64,000 bases of DNA from Kappaphycus alvarezii. Lineage: Eukaryota > Rhodophyta > Florideophyceae > Gigartinales > Solieriaceae. Below, one piece after another: positions 1 to 10,176 of this stretch. The notes under the pieces were generated by a model. It had not been told where the DNA came from. It did not search any database and saw nothing but the letters and a program-made list of their open reading frames with translations. Positions within the stretch are counted from its first letter, which is position 1, and each line of letters begins with the position of its first letter. The translations under genes were made by a program, and so were the position numbers. Location of the stretch: positions 62,001-126,000 of the forward strand of contig NADL03000519.1 of the NCBI GenBank assembly GCA_002205965.3, given 5' to 3'.

Positions 1-845
1 CAGAGATAGTCGTATATCCCTGTTGAGATGAAAGGTCATCATTTGTCGCAAATGCAGCATCCGCATACATCTTGAGACACAAAGAATCGCTCTTAAGCCG
101 CTTTTAATTAAGTGGTAAAACGGAACCACCCTTGACTAACTTGGATGCCTTGTTGAACTCGTGAATCTTGCTTTTGGAGAAAGTATCTTGTCACTTGCGC
201 TGCCTTGTTGATTAAAAAACACGATTCTTGACGTAAGTTTGCCAGTCCTACCAAATTAGCCCGGAGCTTCCGATATTCGTCGAAAGTACAGCCCTTTGAT
301 GCCATCGGAAGCCGATCAACGTGAAAGTTTTGCGAGACTTCGAAGGTAGATGGTCCCATCGTTCTATTGACAGTACCGATGAATCAAGGTTGTCATAGAT
401 GCGAGGTTTTGAGTCGAACTTCTTGAGGGTCTCGATAGTGACCTTCTCGAATTCAGATAATCCCGCGTGTATTTTACCATCCAGATATATTCCACTTAGT
501 CCTTCAAGATCCTCATCAGACACCTTCGCGTAAAGAGAGAATCTTCGACAGTGAGATACATTCCCAAATCCTTTTCAACATGGAAGTGGACTGCGGTTCC
601 CCAGTAATCGCCGCACCGCATGTCCCATATAAAGGGGAAGGAGTTCTAACAATTATTCCTCCGTAATACCGAGTGTTTTAAGATTGTTGCACTTTGGCAA
701 AATGAATACACGTCTACTGATCTTTTCTTTGCTCTGGACGTATGCTTGGTTGACATCATGAGAGAAAACTCGGAATAATTTGATTGCAGCAGCAGAAAGA
801 ATCATACGGATCGACGACCGACGTAATATGTGTAACGAAATTGGC
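1..845 (-). pseudogene. Copia reverse transcriptase and start of RNase H, copy A (broken)
   Basis: The minus strand keeps copia RT blocks in order. RRSSIRM and HDVNQAYVQS (about 700-840) are followed by GLSGIYLDGKIHAG and FDSKPRIYDN (about 370-510), EYRKLRANLVGL with NKAAQVT (about 190-290), then YADAAFATNDDLSSQQGY (1-80), which opens RNase H. Known copia RTs have YVDD at the second of these places; here it reads YLDG, so the metal-binding pair is spoiled. Several frame changes separate the blocks. The N-terminal part of the same RT lies at 1854-1965, beyond an inserted repeat. Confidence 0.75.
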
Positions 846-849
846 AGCG

Positions 850-1853
850 AACGTTTGGTGAAGATTTTGAACGGAAATGCCTTGGGTAACGACAAACGAG
901 AAGACACGCATGAAGATACACAGGGCGTTCGAGTTCCCTCTTTCCCTTTAATCTGGTTGCTCGGCAGTGGCTCAAAAAGCGACCGGTGAGGGCGGCTCTA
1001 GGGTGTAGTATAGCGGGGGTGTCCCTTCAGGCGGCTGAGACGTGTAATGGCCCTCCGGTTTGTAAGGCCGGACCGTGTTCCCCGGGAACAAAGGAGTCCT
1101 TAGGACATGAGGAGCGAGTCCTTGGGACTATAGACTCGTGACGTCTCGCTGAGGGAAGGTGATTAGAACCCCTCGTCATGAGGGTGGTTCAGCTTAGCTG
1201 ACTAAAGTTTCTCCTTGGGAGCGAATAGTGACCCGATGTCACTGCGGCAACGTAACCTAATTCTGTGTAGACACCGGCTACCGGGGCGCCAAAGGCGGAT
1301 ACTCCTACCTTGATCGGTCAGAGTATTCGTGGCTAAGCCAAAAATAAAAAGGAAAAAAAGCGAAATCCCTCGCGAAGATAGAGTTGCAATGGCCAAAGCT
1401 GCTGAGGGCGAGGGTTGGTAGACGAAGCGAAAGTTGGGAACAAGTCCAGAGCCGACATGGAGGTTGGCTTTCTTCAGTGGACTCTTGGGCCAGAGTAGTA
1501 GGTATAAATAGTAGTTAGTCTTCAACTAGAAACTACACTAAAAGGAAAATAGAGTCAAATTCGTTAGTGTCAGGCCCTACGGTTAGTGTCAGGCCCTATG
1601 GGCAGTAGTTAGCTCCATGATAATCAATAAATATCTTGACACGTGGCCCAATAGGAGAGCAGGGTGCTATAAAATGTCGGACCCCTCAGAGGCGGACCGT
1701 TTGACCCGAGTGGGGCAACTCCAAATGTCCTTATAGCGTCAATAGCTGACAGTTGGTGTCAGTGAAAGTTAATGCCAGTAAAAGTCGTCGAATTACGGTG
1801 TCAAAATTAGTGGTACCCACCAGCAAGGCTCCCCGGCATGCCATTGCACTGCA
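850..1853. repeat. LTR-like repeat E (~1 kb) inserted in copy A RT
   Basis: This block separates the two halves of the copy A reverse transcriptase. It resembles, in the same orientation and order, the sequence at about 6085-6504 plus 9104-9470. Shared landmarks are TTGTAAGGCCGGACCGT (1058-1074; again near 6250), a GGGCGCCA box, a run ending in a TATAAATA-like box near 1503, and TGGCCCAATAGG near 1645. No coding capacity was recognised. A TATA-like box and the lack of ORFs suggest a solo LTR of another retrotransposon family; this is an inference. The edges are approximate and I could not fix a target-site duplication. Confidence 0.55.
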
Positions 1854-1965
1854 GTGTGGCGATATTAAGCACCATGTACGGCTTATCTTTGTCATTGTAC
1901 CCTTGCACAATGTAACGTGCCTTTTCTGTTTCATCCCTGGTCCCAACGGTCTTCATCGCTAGAAA
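1854..1965 (-). pseudogene. N-terminal copia RT fragment, copy A
   Basis: The minus strand reads KTVGTRDETEKARYIVQG and then DKDKPYM. This is the copia RT opening, in which KARxVVQG precedes the RRSSIR block found at 840. It joins almost directly to the end of gag with no protease or integrase between them. The block at 850-1853 interrupts it from the rest of the RT. Confidence 0.7.
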
Positions 1966-3073
1966 AAGCGTCCTCCAAGTATGTTTGCATCCTTTGTAAC
2001 TTCATTCCAAGATGATCTTCGGTAGGCTGTGACTTCCTTTGAAGTGCGTTGTCACGCGCAAGAGTAAGATAAGATTTCATGTCCAACTGCAAGGCAGCCT
2101 CCAGTTCTTCTTACAGCATTTGGAAAGATAGATTATGTGTAGGGATTCTGCTGAGCGGCTTTCGTGATTATGTGTGACCAACAGTCGCTTTTCTCAAGAA
2201 ATTGATCTTGTGAGCGTCCTCGCGATGTGAGGCTGGGACTTGGCGCGAAAGTTTAATTATATGCTTGTGAACTTTAGCCAAAGCAACCGAGAGTTCCATA
2301 TAATCTCTATTGAAGTCGGACAAACGAAGATTGCTAAGGTATTTCTTTAACCGCGTCTGTCGGACTGGAGAGTTGTACTCACGGTTGATTATATCGACTG
2401 CCTACTGGAATGCCTGAGCATGGGTCTCAATCTCTGCTATGTAGAGTCGCTTCGCGTCTTTAGACAGCAGTTAATGAAGATACTGTAGCTTCTGCTCTGG
2501 ACTCAACCCGCATTCTCTGGATACCTGCGAATATTCGTCAACATAATCCTTCCAGAATTCGCCAAGATACGAGTCCTTGAGACGCATGGAAATATCATGC
2601 GCCAATCTGCTAGCATTGCTTCCGGAGCCGGAACCAGAGTCTGTAGTCTCGATGATAACTGGCTTCGTGTCCTGCAGTTTTGCACGTATTTTACGACCAC
2701 CGGCGACAATGAGTCGTTCCATTTGTATTGCAGCATCCCTATCGTCGGCATCGTCGTATATTACATGTGTAAACGTCATAATAACGCGCCGAAAGGAGTG
2801 TGGATGGAGACCAGCGCCCCTTGCGTTAAGGAAATTTCGAAGCCCAACCCAGACGAAAGGGAGGTCGCATATTTCCTTTCTGAACAAACTTGCTGGCGGG
2901 AAAAGTTCTGCAATCATCTCCTTTAGCTGGTTCTCATTGAGCTCGGGGTCTAGTGACCGGATGGAAACATGAAACGTTTTCTGGGCACTTGTTAGTGAAA
3001 CAAGTTCCTGATCGGATACGTTCCGCATAAACCTAGGGGCATCACTGCCTCCTGCGTTATCCTCTTGTGACAT
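1965..3073 (-). pseudogene. Copia gag-like ORF, copy A
   Basis: An open stretch of about 200 codons starts at the ATG at 3073, which matches the start of copy B gag (58176). The two share SIRSLD/SVRSLD, QLKEMIAELFPP/QLREMIAGNFPP, a WxDYxDxYSQV segment and, further on, INREYNSPVRQT/INREYYSPVRQT. The frame stops near 2473 and continues with breaks to about 1965. No zinc knuckle is visible. Gag forms the particle that packages element RNA. An upstream in-frame ATG at 3097 exists; I prefer 3073 because copy B aligns from there. Confidence 0.6.
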
Positions 3074-3099
3074 AACTTCCGCGTGAGTCACGCACAACC

Positions 3100-4598
3100 G
3101 TAGAAGTTGGCTTCAGAGGTGGGCAGAGGGAGGTGAAGTAAGTACCAGATATACCTTGAGACCTCCTTGTCCTCGCAAACAACCAACGCTTGGTCTTGAA
3201 AGTAGGTGGAAGGGTACTACGATCCTGGGAGACTAATCCCCTACTGGCGGAGGCTTCAGGGTAATACGAACCTTGGCGAACAGTCCTGTACTGACAGAGG
3301 TTTCGGGCATTGACACTTGGCACGGAGTCGCCCCCACTCTGGAAAGGGAGCTCTTTTTGCAGTCTTACCTCACACAGGCCCAGTGTAAGTGGCTATAACT
3401 CTGTTCGGAATATCCTTTGGAGCTATCAAAGATAGCTGCAGCCCGGTCCTTATCCTATAGGAGTGTTCGCCCTGATTTTCTGCAACAGGTGCCTGACACA
3501 AAATCGACCAGTTACCTGGGAGAGTTAAGAGTCTTCAATAACGCGATGCACCCCTTGAAGTTTTGGTCGTAGCCGATTATCTTGTGCAGCTTTGCGGGAA
3601 GCCACCTATATCCCCACGAAAATGTTCCAAAGACCGTTCAGCGATAAGTAGAGAATGTTGCGCAACAATGTAAGGGGGTCCTCCCTCGAAAGGAGGGCCC
3701 TCTTTGGAGTTGGGGATTTACATTTCGGGTACTTTCCCTTGAACGTTCCCCCCTGCCCAGATAATTGGCGTATCCACGTATTGCAAGCTCGCAGGATGCG
3801 ACGCGAGGGTTGGTACCAGATAGGTCGTACCTTGTGGCCAGACAAGGCGTTAACAAGTTCAATCCCCTGAGTTCTGCCAGAAACATACGTACTCTCCACG
3901 AGCACTACCTTCTGAAAGCCACAAAAAAACAACGCAAGATCTAGATTTAAGCGAGCGGCTGCAGGAAGATGACAATGGGAAACCAGACGGACAGCCAGTC
4001 CTAAGCTTCCTCAGCTGGTAGACCGTAGTATAATTCAACCAAGAGTAAAGTGTGGACTTGTTCCCAGTTGAGACAGCCCACGCACTACATACAGCACCCA
4101 CACGGACACAACACAAGACTACTGCGGATAAATACAACAAACACAGCACCTATACTCGCAACAAACTGCAAACAAACACGATACCCAACGGGGTACATGT
4201 GTGTGAGGGGGGGTGAGTGGCAGTAGTGTGTTATGAGAGGAGGGGTTTTGGGAGGAAAGAAGGGACGGAGGAGGAGAAGGTTGAGAGGAGAAGCGGGCGT
4301 TTGGAGATGAATGAGTGCGCCAAGGGGAAGTCGGGTGTGAGGGGAAAGAGGTGGGAACGAAGTGACGGAGGGGTGTAGGATGAGATGAGGACAGAGAAAA
4401 TTGAAAAAGGTGCCAGGAGGAAGGTGGGGAGGGGGAGAAAAATGAGAGAAGGACCAGATAGGAGTGGAGTGGAAGGAGAGGGGGGAAGGAGGATAGGGGG
4501 GAACTCGGAAGGGGGAAAGTACAATTATGATCGAGCGGACTGTGGAAAATTGAGCAAATATTGCAATGGATCAAAACCAAAGACAACTTACTAATTAG
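3100..4598 (-). other. Non-coding leader of copy A
   Basis: This 1.5-kb stretch lies between the 5' LTR and gag and has no convincing gene. Its gag-proximal part (about 3190-3560) aligns with 58310-58640 of copy B, including ACTGGCGGAGG, ACAGGCCCAGTG and CTCTGTTCGG. Copy A carries a degenerate tandem duplication of about 60 bp here that is single in copy B. Its LTR-proximal part (about 4195-4520) is almost pure purine on the plus strand, so on the sense strand it is a polypyrimidine tract; copy B has a shorter one at 59480-59640. Long apparent ORFs here are low-complexity artefacts. Confidence 0.5.
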
Positions 4599-4778
4599 TA
4601 TAGTTGCCTTGTCTTGCTTCAAGCCCAGGACCTTCGACCGACCCTGTTCTCCCTTGATTCGAAAAAATTCGTCTGCGGAGAGTTCGAGCGAGAGAGTTGA
4701 AAAAAACAGAACGGCGATCTGGAGGGAACTGCGTCGGTCTCCCCTGGGTCCAGCAACACTTTAGTATTGCGACGTGCA
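4599..4778 (-). repeat. Probable 5' LTR of copy A (degenerate)
   Basis: This was placed by comparison with the better-defined LTR of copy B. Just inside both LTRs lies TTACTAATTAG here and TTACTAGTTAG in copy B (plus strand), where the primer-binding site should be. Near the outer end both share AGCAACACTTTAG. At about 180 bp it is shorter than the 277-bp copy B LTR and much diverged, so the ends are uncertain. The tRNA that would prime from the shared inner sequence was not identified. Confidence 0.4.
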
Positions 4779-5099
4779 CTCAGAACTAATCTAGAAAAAT
4801 TTAAAAAATTTACTCAAATCAAGCTATCCAAAGCCGCAGTATCATCCATTCACGGCATTCACACTTGGAAGTGCGTAACTTGTGACACATTGCAGCTTAT
4901 AGTTATAAAGCACACCCCCTAAAACACAGGTTCATCAGCTATACACGCATATTTTTAAAAAGTAGTACCGGATTTGAATTCAGCGCGCTCTTAAACATCG
5001 AAAACAAAGGGGTTATTGTACAGTTCGTGCAACTGTAGTGCAAAAAGTACGAAAATATTATTTGGGGGAAACTGTAATTATAAAGCACTTTCAGTTAAC
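4779..5099. other. Unassigned AT-rich spacer
   Basis: There is no gene here. The short phrase TATAAAGCAC occurs twice (about 4908 and 5080). It may include the end of the Tc1/mariner relic next to it, but I found no clear terminal inverted repeat. Confidence 0.3.
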
Positions 5100-5990
5100 T
5101 CAGCAGAGCAGTGCCTTCATGGGCTTTGCGGCAACTTTATTCATGTACCAATAACGACTAACTCCTCTGAAACGCTCTAGCACCTCGATACACCTATTTG
5201 TATTGAAAAAAGTAGAGAGTGAGAAACGGAACTGAGTAATTCACTCCAACATTGTTTCACATATTATAAAAGCTTTTCAACTGATTTAAACTGCTTCACA
5301 TTCGCTTATACCTTTCGTACTAGCCATATGAAAATATTTCCATCGGAATCGACTCCAAAGACCGCGCGGGCCAGTACATTAGACGAATTCCATTCTCTGA
5401 AAACAACTGCCTCGATTCTTGACTCAAATGGATGAAAAAATAATCTTTCTGACAAGTCCAGTCTAACAGCATAAAGCTGCCCGCAAAAGAAAGCACCTGT
5501 TACTCAATCAACTTCATATAGGTCTTCATCGTTTGATTGCTGTTCAAAACAACCAAATTTGTCCTCTCAAAGCCGAAACCCCCCTGAAAAGCAATGCCTT
5601 GTCACAACTGTTCTGAATTCTATCTAAAAGAGTGATGTTTTTACGCCAACCATGCCAATACACCAGAAAGCTTTCGTAGTCATCTAAACCAAAGCGTTTC
5701 TTATCGCTGAACAAAATGTTCTTCCATTTCTCATGGTTCCACGTAACAATATCTCTTCCAAACTTCATATATTTTTTTATAAGGCTAACTTACCAGACAG
5801 GATTATTGAGCCTTGCGGAAGGCCATGTGGGGATCTTTTTCCAGAAACATTCACGTCAGCGACACAGAGACAGAAACCACACTTTGTTTCACGGACCAGA
5901 CAGTGCCCGCACCTTGACGGGTCTCTTCAAAGAGATTTTGCCTATTCTGTTCACTCATTTCGGAGGGACGACCCTGGCGAAGCTTTTTGT
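5100..5990 (-). pseudogene. Tc1/mariner-type transposase relic
   Basis: The minus strand reads IKKYMKFGRDIV, then EKWKNILFSDKKRFGLDDYESF, here given in two parts: EKWKNILFSDKKRF and GLDDYESF (about 5640-5770). This matches the Tc1 block around the first catalytic Asp (WxxVxFSDEKxFxLD). Further on come RGVSALRGQIWLF and ENGIRLMYWPARS followed by LESIPMEIFSYG (about 5330-5400), the Tc1 WPxxSPDLNPIEN block. The last catalytic Asp position reads Glu, and many stops and frameshifts lie between. It encoded a cut-and-paste transposase and is clearly dead. The N-terminal limit near 5990 and the element ends are uncertain. Confidence 0.65.
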
Positions 5991-6084
5991 GCTTTCCTGT
6001 TTTATTTTTGAGGAATTTTTGGACCGTTGTAGTGCAATGCGCGTTGCACAGGTCTTCTTCTCTAGAAACAGAACACCGTCAGAT

Positions 6085-6504
6085 AATGAGAAATACAACA
6101 AACACACATCAAGACCCGCAGGATGTTCGCTGTCCCTCTTTCTCTTTGAGCACCCTGAGATGCAGTAGCACAGCTCGCCGAGATCGAGGAGAAATGGCGT
6201 TGGAAGAGCTAGGGTAATTCCTTGGACGGCTGGACGGTACACTTGTCTTGCGGGTTGTAAGGCCGGACCGTAGTCCGCGGAATGCTAGAACCTTGATAGG
6301 GATCAATTCCAAAGAATAATAGACACCAGGGGTGTAATACTGCACAAAGACAATGTAGCAGTAGGTCATCGGTGCTGAATATCTCCTTTCAAGATTAGGA
6401 TGTTGTCACCAACGACAACCTTGAAGTTCCTATTTGTATATAGACGCCGGAGTCCAGGGCGCCAAGCATGAGTAAATATCACAAAAAAACAACAAAAGAG
6501 GTAT
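6085..6504. repeat. LTR-like repeat D, left part
   Basis: The sequence resembles repeat E (850-1853) in the same orientation. Both have a short lead with AACAAACACAC-like sequence, a CCCTCTTTC box, TTGTAAGGCCGGACCGT and GGCGCCA. The repeat is interrupted at the TA at 6505-6506 by the pogo/Tigger-type element and resumes at 9104. No coding sequence was recognised. Confidence 0.55.
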
Positions 6505-6506
6505 TA

Positions 6507-6532
6507 CAGAGAAAACTCGCATTTTAGTGACC
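6507..6532 (+). repeat. Left terminal inverted repeat of the pogo-like element
   Basis: This 26-bp sequence is the exact reverse complement of 9076-9101. It follows TA and is partly repeated just inside (6537-6549). Confidence 0.95.
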
Positions 6533-6743
6533 ACGTATTTTAGTGACCATCTGCGGTAGAGTGTCTTTTTGGCCTACAATATCATGCGACATGTGTTTTT
6601 TAAATCTATGAGTGCACAAATGGATATTAATAGTGGCCCATTCCATGACAGCGACTTTGTCCGCAGAGTGACCCTCGTTTCATGAACGGTCACTCAAAAA
6701 AACCTTATTTTTTAATTAAATTTAACAGATTTAGTTTATTTCT

Positions 6744-8684
6744 CTACTCTTCATTGGACTTAACAAAAAACTCACTGATTCTGCTTTGACGAGAGGTTTT
6801 CTTGCGATAGTCCATCACGTTCTGAATTTCCAGGTCCATAATACCAGCAAGGTCTGCTCGTGATCCTTTCAGGAGCTCATGATTGGCTGCAACCATTATT
6901 TTGAGCTCCTGGGCAGACGCCTCCGCCGCCCTCTGAAACTTAATAGTAGATGGTTGGCGGTGCTCCACATCAATTTCTATATCTGGTTCCGTATCTGATA
7001 TATTAAGCGCAGGGACCGTTTCTGAATCCGCCTCTATTGCCGCTGATACGGCTACATCCACAGCATTTCCCTCTGTTACTGGTTAGCAACAGTCCAGTCC
7101 ATCCTCTTCGCTCAGAAATGCCTCCATATCCAACTCAGAAAAGCCTTCAATGAGCTCCAATTCACCCAATGTGTCCACATCGTTAATACATTCCCTCATG
7201 TTGTCTTCATTCCATCGATTAAAGTTCTCATCTGGATCAATCAAGGAGTTTACGGCAGCGTCATCCAATGTTTTGAGGCACGCTTCACCTTCCATTTTGG
7301 CATTTTTTGCCCTTAACGTAAAAACAGCCTTTTCTGTACTTAGAACAGAACCACGTGGAGGCCTAAAAGAGGGTTCCACCTTTGTGATATTCTCGTCACG
7401 AATAGATTTAAGTTTCTCCTGCTGAAAAGGGGCCAATATTCCCGTCTGTAACCAACTATTAATAACAACTGACTGAGGGACCATATTCCACGCCTTTACC
7501 ATCATACATACAGCATCATAGGTAGTAACGGCTTGCCATATTTTAAAATTACCGCGTTCTTCCGCTGGAAGGAACATGAGCTTGTCCACGTATTCAAGTA
7601 TATGTTCCACGGGAAGCCGTCGAAAGGCGCATTTAAAAGATCTGCCAGTGGATGCATCCACCGGCTGTAAACATGAAGTCATGTTGGGAGGCAAAAACAT
7701 GCTAACGACGTTACGATACACGTTGTAGTCAATTGCATGAGCTGAACACCTGTTGACAATGTTGACAAGTGTCCTTCCTTCCAGTTCGCCAATCTTATCG
7801 TACCCTCTCATTGCTATTGCCCACAAATGTTTCGTATTCCAGGGATTACATTGGGACTGATAAAATATCCCCAGATCTCGCATCGGCTCGAAATGTCGAG
7901 GGAAGCTGCGTGGCGTCTTCGATTTTCCAAGTAACACTAATAGAGCTTTCCTTCTATCAGCGAATACAGTTAGTACTGCTGTAAATCGATCCTTTACACG
8001 CTCATACGTGGCCGCCCTATTACTAGAGCGAATTGCCCGACTCGGAAACGATCTATACAGCAGTGCCACTTCATCCGTATTTGAGATTTCTTGAATTAGA
8101 AACACGGCGAGCTGTTTCTGTAACGCCAATCGTGCTGAAGCAACCGTTGCTTCAGTGAAGTGAAAATTCTGTCCTAGACCCTTGCTGCTATGCAACGCAT
8201 TCCGTTTTATGAAGTTATCGAACCAGCCATGGCTAGCCTTAAACGCCTTCAAGCGGTCAATCTTAGCTTGGATGGCAATGCTTGAATCCATATCGGCTGT
8301 TTCGATGCGTGCTAATAGAGATTCCACAAGTTTATCACGCAACTCAAGGGATATTCGCATGCAGACGTCAGCTCTGAACAGAAACTCTCCCTTCATATAA
8401 ACAATTCGCTCCATCATGAACTCATAAAGTGCCTTTTCCAACTCTGGAAACTGTCCCGTTGACATTCTAGACATTTTGCGCAGTTTCTTGCTGCCATTGG
8501 ATAAGGCCATTATTTCGGCACTCTTCTTTCTCCAAGCAACCATTGCGGCTTTTGATATGTTTAGTTCTCTGGCTACAGCGGCATTGGTGTACGGCTTGTT
8601 GGTTTTTGGGTCAGTTTGTGCCGTTCCAAAGGTTCCATCGTTTCGCACCCCAAGAAGGCGGAGCGCCTTTTTGCTTCGTCTCAA
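6744..8684 (-). pseudogene. pogo/Tigger-type (CENP-B-like) DDE transposase with in-frame TAA
   Basis: The reading frame opens at 8684 and runs 533 codons to a TAA at 7083-7085. It then continues in the same frame to 6744, about 646 codons in all. Domains: N-terminal psq-like helix-turn-helix (about residues 30-60, NAAVARELNISKAAM); CENP-B-type second DNA-binding region ending in GWFDNFIKRN (153-162); DDE nuclease. The first Asp is in NTDEVALLY (D204) and the third in LPPNMTSCLQPVD (D343). The middle one, expected five residues before the His of SAH, is Asn (N311), a single G-to-A change. The part beyond the TAA is acidic and ends with QSRISEFF, a PCNA-interacting (PIP-box) consensus known from pogo transposase. 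The changed catalytic residue and stop point to a dead copy. Confidence 0.85.
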
Positions 8685-9075
8685 AATTGGGTTGCTGTCG
8701 TTTTGTCATTGTAAAGGATAGCTGTCGGTTGTGTTGTGTGAATGGTAAGGAAGAAGTGTGGAGTGGGTTTGGTAACTGCAATGCTTGTCGCCTAGTTTTC
8801 ATTCACCTACATTCAATTACTGAAGGTAACGGGTGTGTATCTTTAACGGTTGTGGATCTGTAACGGTTGTGGATCTGTAACGGTGGGTTATGTAATACAG
8901 TACAGTAAATGGCATGTTATTTAACACACAGTTACAAACTGTAAATAGTTCATTTGGAATTGATACCTTTATTCTTCCGGTCTATGGACTGGCACACGTG
9001 TACACGTCACTTGTTACTATTGTGACCCCCTCAATACAGTGACGTAAAAGGCTAAATCGCGCCGCTGCAAATAGG

Positions 9076-9101
9076 GGTCACTAAAATGCGAGTTTTCTCT
9101 G
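9076..9101 (-). repeat. Right terminal inverted repeat of the pogo-like element
   Basis: This 26-bp sequence is an exact inverted match to 6507-6532, followed by the TA duplicate. Confidence 0.95.
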
Positions 9102-9103
9102 TA

Positions 9104-9470
9104 TAGTATTGGATAGAGAGGATGGAAATAGAAACGAGACTCTTGCAGATAAACATGTCTATAGCCAAAGTTGCCGTTGGCAAGGTTTCTGCAAAGGCGG
9201 AAGTTGGGAGTCAAGTTCAGAGCAACCGCCGGGCTGGCTGTTTAATCTGGGGCCCTAGTGGCCAGGTTGGCATAAATACTAGTTAACTAGGTTAGGTTAT
9301 CTACGATGGCGGGGTGAGTGAAGTTAGGGTCAGCCAAGTTAGGGAGATCAAAGTTAGAGATAGGTAAATTCGACACTTGGCCCAATAGGTTCATTTCAGC
9401 TTCGAAAATATCAGGCCCCATTTGGGGGCCGAGTAGTCCAGATTGCAAGCCCTCAAGCCCCACCGGGTGA
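9104..9470. repeat. LTR-like repeat D, right part
   Basis: This continues repeat D after the transposon. It aligns with about 1370-1720 of repeat E through GCCAAAGTTGCC/GCCAAAGCTGCT, GAAAGTTGGGA-like sequence, GGCATAAATACTAGTTA (a TATA-like box), CTTGGCCCAATAGG and the GGCCCC..GGGGGCC region near 9415. No coding content. Confidence 0.5.
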
Positions 9471-10176
9471 GTATACAGTACCAGTACCAGTATACAGTAC
9501 CAGGAATAATAGTGGGCGACAAGCGAACATTGCCCTTACTGTACAGCACAGTGCCTGCTGGCTAGCAGTGAATCAGATCAAAAAAAGACCACCAAAATCA
9601 GCTCTTCGGATGGCAGTACAGTGTGAGTGCCAATTGCACTACAACCGTGACGCGGCTGCTTTCAATGTCATTTGCAATTTGAGCATCATATTACCTCGGG
9701 TATACATAGTACCAGAACTTTTCCGTTTTCAATGATGTAAAGGCTTTTTCGCGCATCATTTTTATGTCCTGAAGTTGGTGTAGTATGAGAACAGTACGGT
9801 AGGAGGGAATGAGATGCATTAAGATAAGGGAAAGGTTACTACCATCCTCTTTTATAGAAGGGCGTTATTGCAGTTGCTCCCAAATTGACATTTTTACACC
9901 TTTTCCAATAAAGTTGCATGAACTATACGAAATCCTTTTAGTTTTCACTGTTTAAGAGGGCGCTCATTTCATAGGTGGTACTACGTTTTTTAATATACTT
10001 GTGTAGCTAATGTACCTGTACTCTGGGGGGTCCTTCATAATTATGGGCGGCAGTGTATGTGATGTGTGATTTGTGAATGGGTGCTCGGCTGAACCAATGA
10101 CAGCTCCGTCACATGGGCAGGAGGGAGGGAAATGTGGGGTGATTTAATATTTGAGTCAGTTGTGAACCGGAATATC
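9471..10176. other. Intergenic stretch with TACAG repeats and a Tc1-like end
   Basis: No gene was found. 9471-9512 is built of CAGTACCAGTA and TATACAGTACC units. Around 10030-10060, read on the minus strand, CACTGCCGCCCATAATTATG follows TACA. This looks like the terminal inverted repeat of a Tc1-type element, but the partner end was not found. Confidence 0.3.

Larger units (their letters stand above)
1..4778 (-). mobile_element. Degenerate Ty1/copia LTR retrotransposon, copy A (runs off left edge)
   Basis: Read on the minus strand the order is LTR (4599-4778), long non-coding leader (about 3100-4598), gag (about 1965-3073), reverse transcriptase (1854-1965, then 1-845 after an insertion), and the first residues of RNase H at the window edge. 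The element is the same family as copy B at 53.65-59.92 kb: the gag proteins align from their first residues and the leaders share long stretches. No protease or integrase lies between gag and RT, so the element is internally deleted as well as full of stops and frameshifts. The 3' LTR lies outside the window. Family assignment is strong; exact limits are by eye. Confidence 0.75.
6507..9101 (-). mobile_element. pogo/Tigger-type DNA transposon, 2595 bp
   Basis: The ends are perfect 26-bp terminal inverted repeats (6507-6532 and 9076-9101; the left one begins CAGAGAAAACTCGCATTTTA). They are flanked by TA on both sides (6505-6506, 9102-9103), the expected target duplication of the Tc1/mariner-pogo superfamily. 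The left end also has a 13-bp direct repeat ATTTTAGTGACCA (6521-6533, 6537-6549), a possible transposase-binding site. A single transposase gene on the minus strand fills most of the interior. The perfect ends say the insertion is fairly recent, but the transposase carries a stop and a changed catalytic residue, so this copy is probably not autonomous. It sits inside repeat D. Confidence 0.93.

Noticed and set aside
4119-4622. 167-codon minus-strand frame rich in Ser, Pro and Leu
   Set aside because: It is the translation of a polypyrimidine tract in the copy A leader; low complexity and no domain.
7083-7085. Programmed stop-codon readthrough in the pogo-like transposase
   Set aside because: The same copy also lost a catalytic residue, so simple decay explains the stop; no readthrough context is evident.
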